Below, piece by piece: positions 51,701 to 64,000 of a DNA stretch of 64,000 nucleotides. Numbering within the stretch: position 1 is the stretch's first letter; each line of letters starts with the position of its first letter. Source of the DNA: Chrysomallon squamiferum (taxonomy: Eukaryota; Mollusca; Gastropoda; Neomphalida; Peltospiridae); contig CM022671.1 in NCBI GenBank assembly GCA_012295275.1, positions 27,367,822-27,431,821 of the forward strand, given 5' to 3'. A model generated the notes under the pieces. That model worked only from the letters and a program-made list of their open reading frames with translations, was not told the DNA's origin and searched no databases. The translations under genes were made by a program, and so were the position numbers.

Positions 51701-54700
51701 GTTTTTCAGATTAATTATTACTGTGGGACCATCTTCTAGACCAACTGCTGCCACGGTTCCATGTTTATTTACCTGGCAATATAGAATACAGGTTCATTAT
51801 TAACAAATTTTACATACAAATAAGTATCTGCATTCTGTTTTATTTAGCTAATATGCAGTATTATAAGCAGTTAAATATGTGTATTCTCTTAATCTGAAAA
51901 TTTCAGCAGATGTAAATAAAATGATTGTTAGGAATATTTTGATGGTAAAGTATTTTCATGTTTTAGGATTAAAAAATCTTGGATTAGGTTTCATTTCTGA
52001 CCATTACCCCATGTCCTTTTATTTGTGTAAAAAAAAAATTAATAAATAAAATAATTTGATACATACAATTTTTTGACCACTTAATTTGATAGTATTTTGA
52101 TATAAAACCCACATGTTACTTAGTTGACTGACATTTCAGAACTTAAAAAGGTCCATATATCTTTATTGCTATGTTTTGTTTTGAATCATTTAATGGTTAA
52201 TTGTTTATGTAATGTGTAGCTTGAAGAGTTTACATCTATTTATTGTTAATATATTTTTGTAACAAAATAATCTGTTAAAACTGATTTATTTATTGAAATT
52301 TTTAGCAAATATCATTTTTTTTTTTTTTTAAAGTATTCAGACAAGAATAGTTCCCTACTTATGACCAGATTACTTTCAGCATGTCACATGAAGTTCTGAG
52401 TTGACATTACTAATATTTAACTTCCTTTTCTCTGTTTACGAATTATTACAAATGACTGGGCCAACTAGGTAAGGAAATGAACCATGATTTTCATTTGTCT
52501 TTTCTTAACCCATTTTTAATTAAATATATATATATTTGTGTATGTATTGTTGTAAGTATGGGTGGACATAGCAGATTAGCTGTAGCAACTTACAACAATG
52601 TAACTAATCAGTTGTGGCTGTCCTGTTTCAATTATCTTTGTTGCTTTTCCACTATCTATATTCAGCACTTTCAGGTTTCTTCGTCCTCTTGTACAAGATA
52701 AGACATCTGAAAGATATGTTAACGCAGTGTTCATGAAAATATATTTATAATATTTAAGCATTAAAATTATCACCATTCTGTTATCAGTACATCAATGTTA
52801 CTATAATTTGTTTTTGCTCACCCGTATTGTAATTAATTATGGAAGTATCTACACCTGGTGCTAACATTCCTTGAAAAGTTCTGACAATGGATATGTTCAT
52901 GAGGTCAAGCAGTTTCAGTTTTCTTTCCACTCTTAAGATAGCATAATGGTCTCCAAGAGGTTTAAAATCTGAACAGTCACTGCTCTTAAATAAAAAATAA
53001 TATATATATTATGGTATGTATTAGTTTATATGTACCAACAATAATAAGATATATGGAAAAATATGGAACAGTTTCATATTGGAAGAAAAGTTTTAAAATA
53101 TAATTTAATCAACATTATAAGACTAATAAATAAAGCGTTAAATTTTGGAATTTAATTTTATTTTTATTCTGTGCTGCACATTATATTAAAAGTTCGCAAG
53201 GTAATATTTATCAAAAATGAATGGGAGTTTTAATCAGTCTGTGAAAAAAAGCCAAATAATCCAATACATTATTATATTTACCATTTTTACTTCTCTTATC
53301 ACTTTGGATGTTGCTAGGTCAAACACTTGTAAACAGTAGCATTCTCCTGATTCTTTTCCTTCTTGTAAAAGATAGCGTGGATTATCAAACTTCTTGATAT
53401 TCCTAAAGAAGTAATAAAATACTTTAATTGACTTGTTACTAGTTTTGTTTCAGCTATAATTCATACTGTTGTGTTAGATTATATTAATGCACTTATGTAA
53501 CATCAACATAAAACTGTATTTCATGTTCAGGTATTCAAAATAATTGCTGAACCAAAGTTTATATGTAACAAATTTTTATTTTTGTTTTTAATAGTATTTT
53601 TAACATGCAATTCATATATAAACTCTGCACATTTATAGTATTAATTTAACTCAGTAATAACTGTTCTACATTTTGATATGACTCCTGAGCATCAGATCAC
53701 TGTGGAATTTTGAGATTCATAATAAATACAAATATGTCAAAGTCAAGACTAACCTTAGTTCAAAATTTTCTTTTTTATCTCTACAATCTTGCTGATTGTC
53801 TCTGGTATCAATACGACTTGTGTCCCAGATTCTCACTAATCTGTCATCCGCAATTGAGATGACTGTTTGTAAATTATTTGTAGCAACATCCACCACACTG
53901 ACAGGATGTTCTAGAATAACAGATCTTTTTCCATCCTCCATACTCCATACAACTACTTCTCTTTTGTTTGCAAAGTACATGTGCTTACAGTCACTGGTAA
54001 AATGAAATTTTTCAGAAAAGTCTTCTTCAGTGCCTAAAATGAAAATGCAACTAATATTCCAAATGTAAAATAATCATATTTAAAAAAGATGAAAATAATA
54101 TTTACATCCTTTGTGTTACTGTTAATGAATTAATCAAAAAATAACTGCATTAGAATTTTATAATTTACTGAAAAATTATGTCCAGTACAATTGAATAAAT
54201 AAATAAAAATCCAGTAACATATTAAAAGATTATTTTCACTAACTATTTCCACATTAGAACATAACTTAAAAAAATTCACATACTATATAACTGAAACAGA
54301 GGCATTTTATGAGAAATGAAATTTCTCAAATACTTGCCTTTAAATTGCTGTAATTTTGTCATGCTTTTAATGTCATAGATATTGATGTTATTATCATAGC
54401 AATTTGAAACAATTAATATTTTGTTGTCAGAAGTGATTGCCAGAGCATCAATTGTATACTGGTCACTTTCACCATCATCGGTCATAAAACTGGGAAATGG
54501 CTCGATCATTTGAATGAATGATTTCATTGTTATGTCCACAACAAAGAGATAGAACTGGTCCATGTCACTAAATGCCAAGTATTTACTGCTGCCTGTAATT
54601 AACACCAAACTATTGCATTTATCTGTATTTATCCAACATGCAAAAAAGAAAGGTTATGAACACTGAAAAAACATTTATTATTCCTTCTAAACATAATCTT

Positions 54701-57700
54701 ACAGCAAATAATTTGTTAGTTATATTTCATTTATTAATTTTCACTAGAACACTTTTTTTTTAAAAAGTAATTGTTATTATGCTTTTAAAGGGAGACTATC
54801 ATTTTAGGTATTGATGATTTGTTTCAAACAATTAATAAATCTACCATTTTAAAATTTCATTTTCTCTGAAAACATCACAAAATAATAAAAGTAAAAACAT
54901 ATTTAATTTATTGTTAAAACTCACCAACACAAGCACCATATTCACCCAGCTCCTGATCTGATGTTAACATTTTGCATTCAATTGTATTTTGTAAAATGCC
55001 TGACTTTGCATCATACAGCTTAACATCCTTTTCAAAAACAACACCAACCACTGAGTTATCCTTGCCACATGGACTAAATAGTTTTCTTCCAACATCATTC
55101 AGATCTATGGTATAAGCCAGAACCCCAGACTCCACATTATAACCTTGAATAGATAGGTCAAGTCCCACTAGTATTATCCTTCCATTACAGCAGAATCTAA
55201 GATTTTCTGGATCATCTCCTATTCCATCAATTGAACGTTCAAGTTTTCCTTCAGCAACATCCCAGAATTTCATTGACTTGTCTGCAGCACCTGAAAATAA
55301 TTTATTTTTTTTTTTTTTTTTTTAAATTTAAATTTTAGCATTGAGCCAATATTTTAGTTACATTCTATTTAGTACTTATGTATCAATTGTCAGGCTATTT
55401 AGTGCCATAAGTCAATTATCAGCCTGTTTAGAAAATAAAATATAAAAGTCATCATTGTGATGAAAAGTCAGCTAAGTTCATTAATAGATTATCTAAATGG
55501 AGAAAACAAAGCTTGTAATCATGAATGTTATTATTTGTTTCTTCACATTTTCGAAAATATCTGCTTCATATGTTTTTATACTTATGGAAGCTAATAGAGA
55601 GAACATTAGAGGTTATATATGTGTATACTAACATGTTACAGCTATTTTCCCATCAGGTGAAAGTGCAAGACTTGTTACATCACCTTTCTGACCAGATAGA
55701 CAGTGTACGAGTTCTCCACCAGGTGGAGTTAAAATCATTTGATCAGGAAGGAGGTAATAAGATGGAGAATTTTTACAGTTTTCAAGAAAATCTTCCAAAC
55801 CCTGAAGGAGAAAATTTAATATATATATTCTAACATATTAAAAACAAGCACCACTAACTGTTAATTAATCTTTAAAATCACATGTTATTAAGAATAAAAA
55901 AAGAAAACTAAAACAATGTGGCATATTCTTGAAAATGAAATTAATAACATATGAAATAATACTTGGCTTTTAATTTTATTTTCACAGATTTGAGGTGTAA
56001 CATGTAAGCTACATTCAAATACAAAATTAAATAAAAGGTAATATATACACAATACCTTTGGATTGATTATTCGCCCAAGAATTTGTGATGGAAGTTCATC
56101 AGGATTAAATATCAGTGCATCTTGTGAAAGTTGCAATGTTTCTGTTAATGTTTTCAATTCTGGATCTTCAGGTACAACCTTCCGAGCTTCCCAAAAGTCA
56201 TCTAAAACTTGCCTGATTAATATAATGATCACATTAATATTTTAAACAGTTAGAAGAGAAATATTTCACAATAAAGCCATACATTTTATCTAATTTAAAT
56301 AAAAACATAATTTAAACATTTAAATATTACCTAAGACTTGTAGCGTGAAGTTTGGTAGAAACAAAATCATAATTTAACAGACATTCTTTCCTAAGTTCTT
56401 CTATCTGTTCTGCTTCCAGTCTGTGGTATGGCAAATTGGTTAATTTTCTCAGATTGTAAGCAGTGCCAAATTTTAATGGCTGTACTGTCACATGACGGTC
56501 AGCCTCTTTTTCTTTTCCATCTTTGTCTTTGTAAGGTTTAGCTATTCCTGAAAATATGTAGGAAAATCAAGCTCCATTTATGTTATATCTAAAACAAAAT
56601 ATGATATATACAGAGTCAGACAGACTTGCCATTTTAATACTATACCTAATATTAAAATTAAAATAACAAAAATGAAATTTTAATTTAAATTTTATTATTG
56701 TCATCATTATTTTATTATATTTTTTGGCAGTAACTGGTTCTGACCTAAAGACCATGTTCCAGAAAAAAAGCTGGCCAATTCCATGTGTCTCATTTTCCTT
56801 TCTGATTGATCAGAACAGTATCGATCTTGGGCTGCTTCAATAAATTGTCTGTGGTACCAGTAGAATACTCTAACGCCATCAGCACCTCTATCCACTGAGG
56901 AAAATTAAAACACATCTTCAAGTGACAAAACTTCCAGTGTGACAAAACAAATTAAGTTAAGTGTTTCAAAAAATAAAAGTTAAAAGAACACTATATGCAA
57001 CTATTAATATTTTTCAGAATAATCATTTTACATTTGTTATTATCTTTCATGATACAGTTCATGGGCACCTGTGAGGGATTTTCAAATGTCTTGAAAGTGC
57101 ACCATTTTACTGTTAAATGTTTTATTAGCAATAATTGGCTGCCAGAAATAAAATTAATAATAACTCAGTAGTATAAAGAATTTATTACATATCAAGGGTA
57201 TGTTATAAAAATACAAACCTAAATACTGTCCAAGATCAGCCTTCAACCTGACTAACAGCAAAGGAGGAAGTCGTCGAATTGGAGGTGTCCAGTATGTGTA
57301 TACATCATTCAACACTTCATCATCACAGGACAAAATGTCTTCAAGTTCACTCTCTGTTAGACCATTTTTACCTGAAAACATTAATATGAAATTAAAAAGT
57401 AATTCTCACTACAAGAAAGAAGAATTAGTAAATTGGAGAATAATTCTAAATTTGTATTAATTAATAATCAGACATTTGAAGTTTATGTTTCCAAGTCTTT
57501 CATTCTCTTTTATGGGAAAAACAAATGAACATAAAATAAGAAAAACTTACTGAGTGTAAGAAGAGCAAGAGCATGAGACACGAATATTTTCCCATGGAGC
57601 TCCTCCATCCTAGCCAGAAGAGCATCTATACTTCCTCTTATTGTTTCCTGTAAAATTGTTTCATCTAGAGGGGCATAAGATGTCCATCTGCAAGCTTGGT

Positions 57701-59963
57701 CAAATGACAGCTTCAGAAAAAGAGGGAGAGGACACTTTTGGAAAGCATTCATGACTTTAGATCTTTGAAGATTAGTAAGTTGTCTTCCTTGTATCTGAAG
57801 CCATTTGTTTAATATACCACTGACATCACTATCAGGAAGTTTTGGAACATCAAGAAAATGATCTGGTGATGAGAACATAGCCTGAAATGTTCAAGCAATT
57901 TTAAATTTGTTAATTTAAATTTTCTTTTTTCATGGAATATATTACATATATTATATGTATATATACTGTTTATCACATTTAATTTTTTTAAATTGTAAAT
58001 ATTTTCACACTTTGCAAATGAAATGCAGTGAGTGAATTGTTTTTCATTAGTTTAGACATTTCTGAGATGAAAATTGGCTCAATCCCATAGCTATTATTTT
58101 GAAGATGTATTTTCAACACACTATGAGCAATACTATTTGATTAAGCTATTTTTACATTAAAACTTTCAATCCAATTCAGTTCTCGTGTGTACAGTGCAGA
58201 ATTACTAAAACAAATATATTTTACCTTGAGTCTTGGTAAGCTTTCATATTTTTCCTCAGGTAAAGTTGAAACAATTAGTTTTACAAAAGGAGGAAGACAT
58301 TTTGGTAGCCATTCAAGTCTACGAGCTCCCCATGATGGATCAAACTGATCAAGTGAATCCAGAAAAATGATAAGCGGCAGGTTTTCAGTTGCCAACTTCA
58401 GTTCTTTATGGAATTCTTCAGTCAAATCTTTAATATCCTAAACACATAATTAACATGTTTCTAAAATTATCCATTTTGATATTAATGTGTTAATCAGGAT
58501 TTTATACACACTAATTTTCAGAGTTGAAAATTTATATTTGTTTTAAAGAATTATGTTAGTTTTTTAAACAAATAAAAATGTACATTATGCATTCAGTGAA
58601 AACTTAATTAGTAAATAGCATTAACATACTGCTGGCAGTTCTTCAACTTCTTGTCCATATATTTTGCCAATTTGTTTTACAACACTGGTGAGCAAAGCTC
58701 CAATAGTTGAGCTGTCTGGTGTTGTTCCAATAAACCTAGAAATAATGCACATTTAGGAAAGAAAAATTTATAGTGCTTCTTAAATGAATTCATAACAACA
58801 GAACCATGCAAAAATGTCTCAAAATATGAGTAATAAAGGTACCATTTTCACAAATTTCAAATTTATTATAAGCTATATTAGAATATGGTTTATACTGTTA
58901 AAACTTATATATTTGCCCATTTCTTACCATAAACATACCTTCATTTTGCCTTTCAGTCAATTCTTTCATACACTCTTTGTATGTGTTAATAATAGTATAC
59001 CGTATAATAACTGCAGCCTTTCCATCAAATGTATCCCAGCAGTTCTTAGCTGCCATTGCTATAACTGATGTTTTGCCACATCCTGATGGACCATGAACAA
59101 CAAACGGAATGTTGCTTTTGCTAGCTATGTATCTGAACATTTTCTGAAATGCAATAATCAATAAAATCAGCAACCAGCATACTATTCCAAAGAATTAGAG
59201 AAAAAAGCAAAAATGATTTTGATACTGATAAAGACAACTATGAAACATTTGGATTTTATATTCTACCCATTTGAGAAGTTAGTATTTACACAAAGACTTC
59301 TCTCTTTATAGAATGTTTATTTGTGTTTTTGTTTCACTTTTAACCAATACTAGATTTATTCCTTGTTTTAAGCTTTAAATAACTTCAGAGTAGATGATAC
59401 TGCATTTATAAAATTAATTTGTACAAACCTATTTATTTTATTCTTTTATAAAGTCTGTTATTTATTTTACTGCAAAAAGTAATATTTCAGTTAGGATTTA
59501 TTTTCATTTTTTTAATGATGTGAGAAAAAAGTCAAAGTGTGTTTTGTGTGTTTTATGACATAGTTACACAAACATACCAATGGATTTTTTTGGCATTGTC
59601 TACTGATATCCAAAAAATAACTTTACATGAACCAAATATAATGTTAAGGAAAATGCTTAGTAAAAGAAAAGTGCTCATTAATAATTTTTAGCTTGTCTGT
59701 TGCTGACTGATATTTTTATGATCTACCTGCAGTGTGTCATGTCGTCCATGGAAAACTCTACATTTCTCTTGACAAAACAATGTTTGCTGAACAATCTCTT
59801 CAAACAAGGGATTGGCAAGGTCAGTCTGCTGTCGCTTTTTAATACTGCTCTCAATCATTGTTGCCAGTTTCGTCTCAAAATTCAAACAGAGCTTTTTCAA
59901 ATATTTTTGATGCTCAGTATCTTTTACTGGATCAATACCTGTTAATGCAATAATAAAAAATAA

Positions 59964-60004
<41 letters not shown>

Positions 60005-60868
60005 AAATAAGATATACAAGTAAATAAATAAATAAAAAAATAATTATATAAATACAGTATTGTTTTATCTTCAAAGGAGGAATGTTTGTGCAATTTTAAA
60101 ATAATATAATAAATGTAAATTTTATGTTTTGGGATCAAAAAATCTTCAGCTCAGCTGTCTTGGATCAGGTTTCATTTCTGACTATTATCCCACTTCAGTT
60201 TATTTACATAAAAAAATTTAATCAATGAAATAATTTGATATGTACCATTTTTGGACCACTTAATTTCATAGTCAACTATATTTTTCTTTGGAATTCTTTG
60301 TGGTAAAGAATCTTTAAGCTGATTTAGCAACTGCCGTGATTCCTTTATTTTTTCATCAGAACCCACCAAATCTGAAATTAAAAACATTTTTTAAGAGGAG
60401 ATTATGATGATAAAAAAGAAGAAGAAATGAATGATAATACAAATCCTTAGTCATCACTTCATGTCAAATTTGTACCTACATTTATAGTAATTATATCTTT
60501 CTCTCCTCTTTTCAGATAATGTACAACATACACTGTTCATCTGCCTATATAACATATATTCAAAATAAATGTTGGTGAACTGGAAACTCCAGTGTAGATT
60601 AATGCATCCACAATATGTATTTTCTACAAGTATTCTGTCTTTTGTATCTTCCTGTTTATTCTTTTAGTAAATTATTTGTATTTTAATAAAGTGTGCACCT
60701 GTATATCGACCAAGCTGATAGTTTGGTGTCTGCTTTTCAATATCCTCTATAATTCTGTGAAACCAAAAACACAGACTGCCAACTTCATTGTCTTCTGTGA
60801 ATAAAACCTTTCTTATTTCAGCTTCAGTAACTGGAGGAATATAGAAAGTGAATAAAATGTTTAACTTC

Positions 60869-60922
<54 letters not shown>

Positions 60923-62279
60923 GTAATAGTAATAATAAAAAGGAGAAGAAAAAGAAGAAAAAGAGAAGAAAGAGACAAACACCAGCAGTAATGAAACTAC
61001 ATAAACATGTACAAATAAAACATACAGATATGAATTACTCACAAATACCCAGAAACCTATAAACTTACAAACATACACACATACATACCAGACATTTCAT
61101 ATTCATGAGCAGTCACTTTGTCCAGACACTTCCTGGCTGCAGAAACAAAAGCGTCTTGCATGATAGAGTTTTCACTATACCAAGCATTTTTTGCCTGAGT
61201 TCGCAGTTCTTGATCTTTAGATTTGAAATCTGGAAGATAGTTGCTGATTGGCTGTAACACATAGGTGGGCGGTACGGAGTTGTCATCTCTTTTGAACCAT
61301 CTGTAATAAAATTTGATGCATTTACACTTTTTTTTCTGATGATGAAATTCTTCTGTTGAATTAAGTAGCTCAATAAAACAGTCTTGGTGTGCTCACTCAG
61401 TTATTTCCCTTTCCATCTGGTGCTTAATAGACAGTTTATTAAATGCTATGATATGTTGTTTTCATGGCAATGGGAAGCTGCATATAAAAAAAATTCTTGT
61501 AACTTTTTAGCTTCAGGGATGAAACCACTGGCTTTGAAACATATAAGTTCTATAGCAGTAAATGGAGAGGTGCAAGACTCAACATACTCTCTCTTCTCTG
61601 TTATTATTGTAATAACAGACAGTCCAGAGTCAAGGATGTTTTAAATATCTAATTGATTAATAACAGATGTCAGATGTTTACTCTCTTATCATTGTTAATC
61701 ATAAAATTATATTTATAATGAAATATGAATACAGTTATAGAGCAAACAGTTTTTAGTGCAATATTTATATGCTTATGAGGTTTTGTTATCCAGTGATCTA
61801 CCAGAAATAATTTAACAAATTTAATATAGTCACAAACACATATGCACATTTAAACATGGAAGCAAAAAATGCAGAAGGAAACAATATTATCGAATTGAAT
61901 AATGTCATTAACTTACTTTTTGATAGTTTTAATGGCTTCTTGGGATGTTATTGCACCTAACAATGTGTCAAATTCGTCTGCCAATATTAAACGTGGGAAT
62001 GCTCTGTATCCATACTTGTGAGACAAAAATGTCTGAAAATAGTTTAGAAAAATGATTAATATAAATCTGTATTAGATATGGGTGTGAATTAGGACATAAC
62101 AGCATTAATAAAACGAACACACACACAGACACACACAATTTTTCTGTATATTTAAATTCAATTTATTCATACAGAATTTAAATGATTCAAAATATATAAA
62201 ATACTGCAATTAATAATAAAAAAAATAAAAATAAATAAATATAAAATAAATGTTAAGAAGATAAAACCTAAAATGAAAT

Positions 62280-62324
<45 letters not shown>

Positions 62325-64000
62325 AATATTAATTTTGTTGTTTTTATTTAAACAAAATTCGTAACAGATCACAATTTGCTATTTTAATTTAATAATGAAA
62401 ATATTTTATTGGTTTAATTCTACAAACCACAAAACATGGCCCTGTGGATACTTTTTTACAAAGTTCAACTTCTCTCAGACATAGCTCTGTGGTCATGTGA
62501 TCGTCAGTAGCCTCGTCTCGGATTCCCCAGCGCATGTCCACTACCTGAAACTCGAACCCTTCTTCCTGACAAATTTTCTTTAGCTTGGGATAAGCATTCT
62601 CCATCAAAGTGTTCCTCTCATGAAATGTATCTGAAATATTTTCATTTCCATTCGTTTATAAAACAAATTTCAGTCTTGCAATCAGAACAAAGACAACATG
62701 GCCGTAATTACAGTGAGGAAAATGCATCATACCGAAATTGACGATTTTTTATTTTAAAACTATAAAATATAAATCTGTATTCCGATAGAAACGATATCCA
62801 CTGAATGAATTCGGTTTATGTCTACGGTTACTGTTTGAAGTCTACCGACATCGTTGCGATAAAAAACATAACGGACTTCCAAGACATCAGTTTAGCCTCA
62901 TTTCAAAAAGAGTGTAGTCATTGGCATGGGCGCGCGCGCGTGTTTGTGACTTCAAATCTATTAATTCACATAATTCAAATGCAAATACGTAGAGTAAAAT
63001 AAATAAAATTATTACGTGGGAGGGAGTTATGTCATATGCAAGAACTGCTGAAACTTAGCTGAAGTACAGGCATAATTTTATACAAGTTGGACTGTGATTG
63101 GTCGCAAATAGAAATTGTCACTTGTGATATGGTACCAGCTTTATACTAATTTCTGTAGGGCCGAACCTCGAAGGCAGAAGTGGAATTGACCCTCGCCAAA
63201 GGCAGCAACCCCCCCCAAAAAAAAAAAAAAAAAAAAAAAACAATCTAAATAATTAGGTTTGATTGGATACTGAATCCCAATGTAAGTGAAATATATACTG
63301 GTTTTATATATCAAAAAACGGAGTGTGGGAGTTTAAGAGTGGTTAAACATGAAACTATCAGTTTTATGTGTGAGCATGCGTGTACCTACAGACGGTTTAG
63401 CAAGAATCGATATGAGATTTATATTTAAAAAAAATTAAACAAACACATTTAAAAAAAAAAAAAAAATTAAACACCTTTAGAAGCTAATGTTATTTTAAGC
63501 AGAAAGAAAAATATTATATTACCTGTAAAAGTACTGCTTGTGAATATTCTTACAATTTTTGCCGTTGATGGACATTCGAGGTTCATATTTCCTTTAATAA
63601 TGAGATCACTAGACAAAGCTGTCGGCACAAATTCTGACTGTCGACGTCTGTGTTTTGGCTGACCGGTTTTAGGTCTGTCTCCTCGTGTCTTGGGCCTCTG
63701 CACTTGACTCCTATCCAGCTTGCCTTCATGTTGTTGCAGAGCTTTTTCCAGTTTTTGAATTTGCTCGTCAGTTGATACACGTCGATTATTTCTGCGATCG
63801 AGAAAGGGAACAGAAGGTGGTAATAACTCTGTTTCAGAAGTATTCGTTTCATATTGTTTTTCTTCTGTGGCTGATTTGTTTATTACGTTGCCACGGTGAG
63901 TCTTTGTAAATGCTTTATTTATAAGATCTTTTTTGCCGTCAGTGGAATTAAAATTGCCTTTTTGTACAGTGTTAGATTTTGATGTTTTATGAACAGGTTT
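48718..64000 (-). CDS. NACHT and WD40 repeat protein (NWD1/NWD2 family), 5' end outside window
   Basis: Twenty-seven exons in transcription order: 63523-64000 (open at window end), 62428-62630, 61917-62032, 61089-61300, 60699-60830, 60246-60371, 59727-59938, 59001-59143, 58630-58735, 58225-58437, 57551-57881, 57219-57371, 56745-56894, 56331-56547, 56056-56212, 55633-55801, 54925-55290, 54338-54592, 53754-54033, 53282-53402, 52822-52984, 52594-52706, 51523-51772, 50059-50223, 49543-49709, 49070-49229 and 48718-48854 (TAA). They total 5295 nt (1764 aa plus stop) in one frame. Domains, numbered from the window edge: disordered basic region 1-145; DUF4062 from RIFTSSTFT (151-159) to VVDMRWGI (189-196); NACHT with Walker A GPSGCGKTS (511-519) and Walker B LIIFLDSLDQ (598-607); winged-helix/helical region to about 983; WD40 propellers about 990-1720; acidic tail. 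Vertebrate NWD1 and NWD2 are cytosolic STAND ATPases; which one this matches best is uncertain. The true start codon is not in the window. Confidence 0.94.
50224..51522 (-). other. Long NACHT-WD40 intron, no gene seen
   Basis: An intron between WD40 exons. The part 50340-51000 is less AT-rich and has few homopolymers, so it might contain an old transposon remnant, but no termini or coding frame are recognisable. Confidence 0.6.
51966..52105 (-). repeat. Degenerate copy of exon 6-intron 6 of the same gene
   Basis: This intronic stretch aligns with 60131-60284. Shared blocks include TTAGGTTTCATTTCTGA (one mismatch), ATAATTTGATA and GACCACTTAATTT. The 60 kb copy contains the last roughly 40 coding bases of exon 60246-60371 plus its donor and following intron. 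The 52 kb copy lacks a usable frame and the GT donor is changed, so it is a non-coding remnant. Confidence 0.7.
54034..54337 (-). other. GC-AG intron
   Basis: The donor reads TTTAAAG then GCAAGT, and the acceptor reads TTTTAG then GCACTG. Only this GC donor keeps the reading frame (QQFK-G-TEEDF). The nearby GT four bases downstream would bring in an immediate TGA. The rest of the donor matches the strong consensus expected of GC-AG introns. Confidence 0.85.
57551..59143 (-). other. NACHT NTPase block
   Basis: Exons 59001-59143, 58630-58735, 58225-58437 and 57551-57881 encode the NTPase. Walker A is GPSGCGKTS, followed by IIRFIGTTPDSSTIGALL (typical of NWD/TEP1 types). Walker B is LIIFLDSLDQF, and LIVSTLP is a sensor-like strand. 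Nucleotide-binding residues look intact, so an active switch ATPase is expected. Confidence 0.88.
60871..60925. repeat. (AAT)n microsatellite
   Basis: Lies in the intron just upstream (in transcript sense) of exon 60699-60830 of the NACHT-WD40 gene. A second (AAT)n run at 59968-60002 lies in the next-but-one intron near the acceptor. Confidence 0.9.
61917..64000 (-). other. DUF4062 block of the NACHT-WD40 gene
   Basis: Exons 63523-64000, 62428-62630 and 61917-62032 encode a basic, low-complexity N-terminal region (including QIQKLEKALQQHEGKL, a possible short coiled coil) followed by DUF4062. That domain has a TIR-like alpha/beta fold, found before NACHT or other STAND modules. Signature pieces are RIFTSSTFT, then VVDMRWGI, and TELCLREVELCKK. 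The frame remains open to the right window edge. Confidence 0.85.
62631..63522 (-). other. NACHT-WD40 intron with CpG-rich segment
   Basis: The segment 62780-62960 has many CpGs, including a CGCGCGCGCG run at 62930-62941, and 63090-63200 is also less AT-rich, ending in a C run then a poly(A) run (63209-63240). This contrasts with all other introns of the gene. An internal promoter is possible but not shown. Confidence 0.5.

Larger units (their letters stand above)
48718..55801 (-). other. WD40 propeller block and acidic C-terminal tail
   Basis: Twelve exons encode repeated WD40-like blades. Clear blade ends include KSMKFWDVAEGK, NINIYDIKSM, LVRIWDTS, YILFSWDITK and IMRMYDIKTG. Many blades are degenerate, as in vertebrate NWD proteins. 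The last exon (48718-48854) encodes a tail rich in Asp and Glu (EKDEEYDDDEYDFDTEDE). Confidence 0.85.

Noticed and set aside
58898-59000. Extension of the NACHT P-loop exon beyond 59001
   Set aside because: The frame stays open into the intron, but the family pattern (IIRFIGTTPDS) requires splicing at 59001 to 58735.

Overview
The window is animal nuclear DNA: very AT-rich, with intron-split genes, canonical GT-AG introns (one GC-AG exception) and many microsatellites and homopolymer runs. A phosphoenolpyruvate mutase very close to the Mytilus edulis enzyme, together with the other gene families, points to a mollusc. The exact taxon cannot be told from the sequence. Most open frames longer than 60 codons are low-complexity noise or read-through of real exons, so the four genes below were rebuilt exon by exon with splice sites and phases checked by hand.

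Layout. (1) 699-14821, minus: a phosphonate-forming PEP mutase. Six coding exons give residues 1-220, and the 3' part lies beyond position 1. (2) 20824-27290, plus: a complete nine-exon TP53I13-like secreted DUF3105 protein of 304 aa. (3) 32082-44659, minus: a complete six-exon mitochondrial phosphatidylserine decarboxylase (PISD) of 371 aa, with a candidate alternative first coding exon at 37412-37702 that would give it a second membrane anchor. (4) 48718-64000, minus: 27 exons of an NWD1/NWD2-type NACHT-WD40 protein. At least 1764 residues lie in the window and the start is beyond position 64000.

Between the genes: 14.8-20.8 kb holds the presumed upstream regions of the divergent PEP mutase and TP53I13 genes, a 60-bp near-perfect palindrome, a clear hAT-type MITE with 8-bp target duplication, and a decayed tRNA-derived SINE. 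27.3-32.1 kb is a convergent intergenic region. 46.0-48.7 kb lies upstream of PISD and holds nothing I recognise.

The genes are not an operon or an evident functional cluster. PEP mutase (C-P bond formation from PEP) and PISD (phosphatidylethanolamine synthesis) both bear on head-group chemistry, because aminoethylphosphonate is an analogue of phosphoethanolamine, but their closeness here is only suggestive. The most notable observations are an intact animal C-P bond-forming enzyme with an N-terminal extension, the possible dual N-terminus of PISD, a duplicated exon-intron fragment inside the NACHT-WD40 gene, a GC-AG intron there, the intact hAT MITE, and a decayed minisatellite in a TP53I13 intron.
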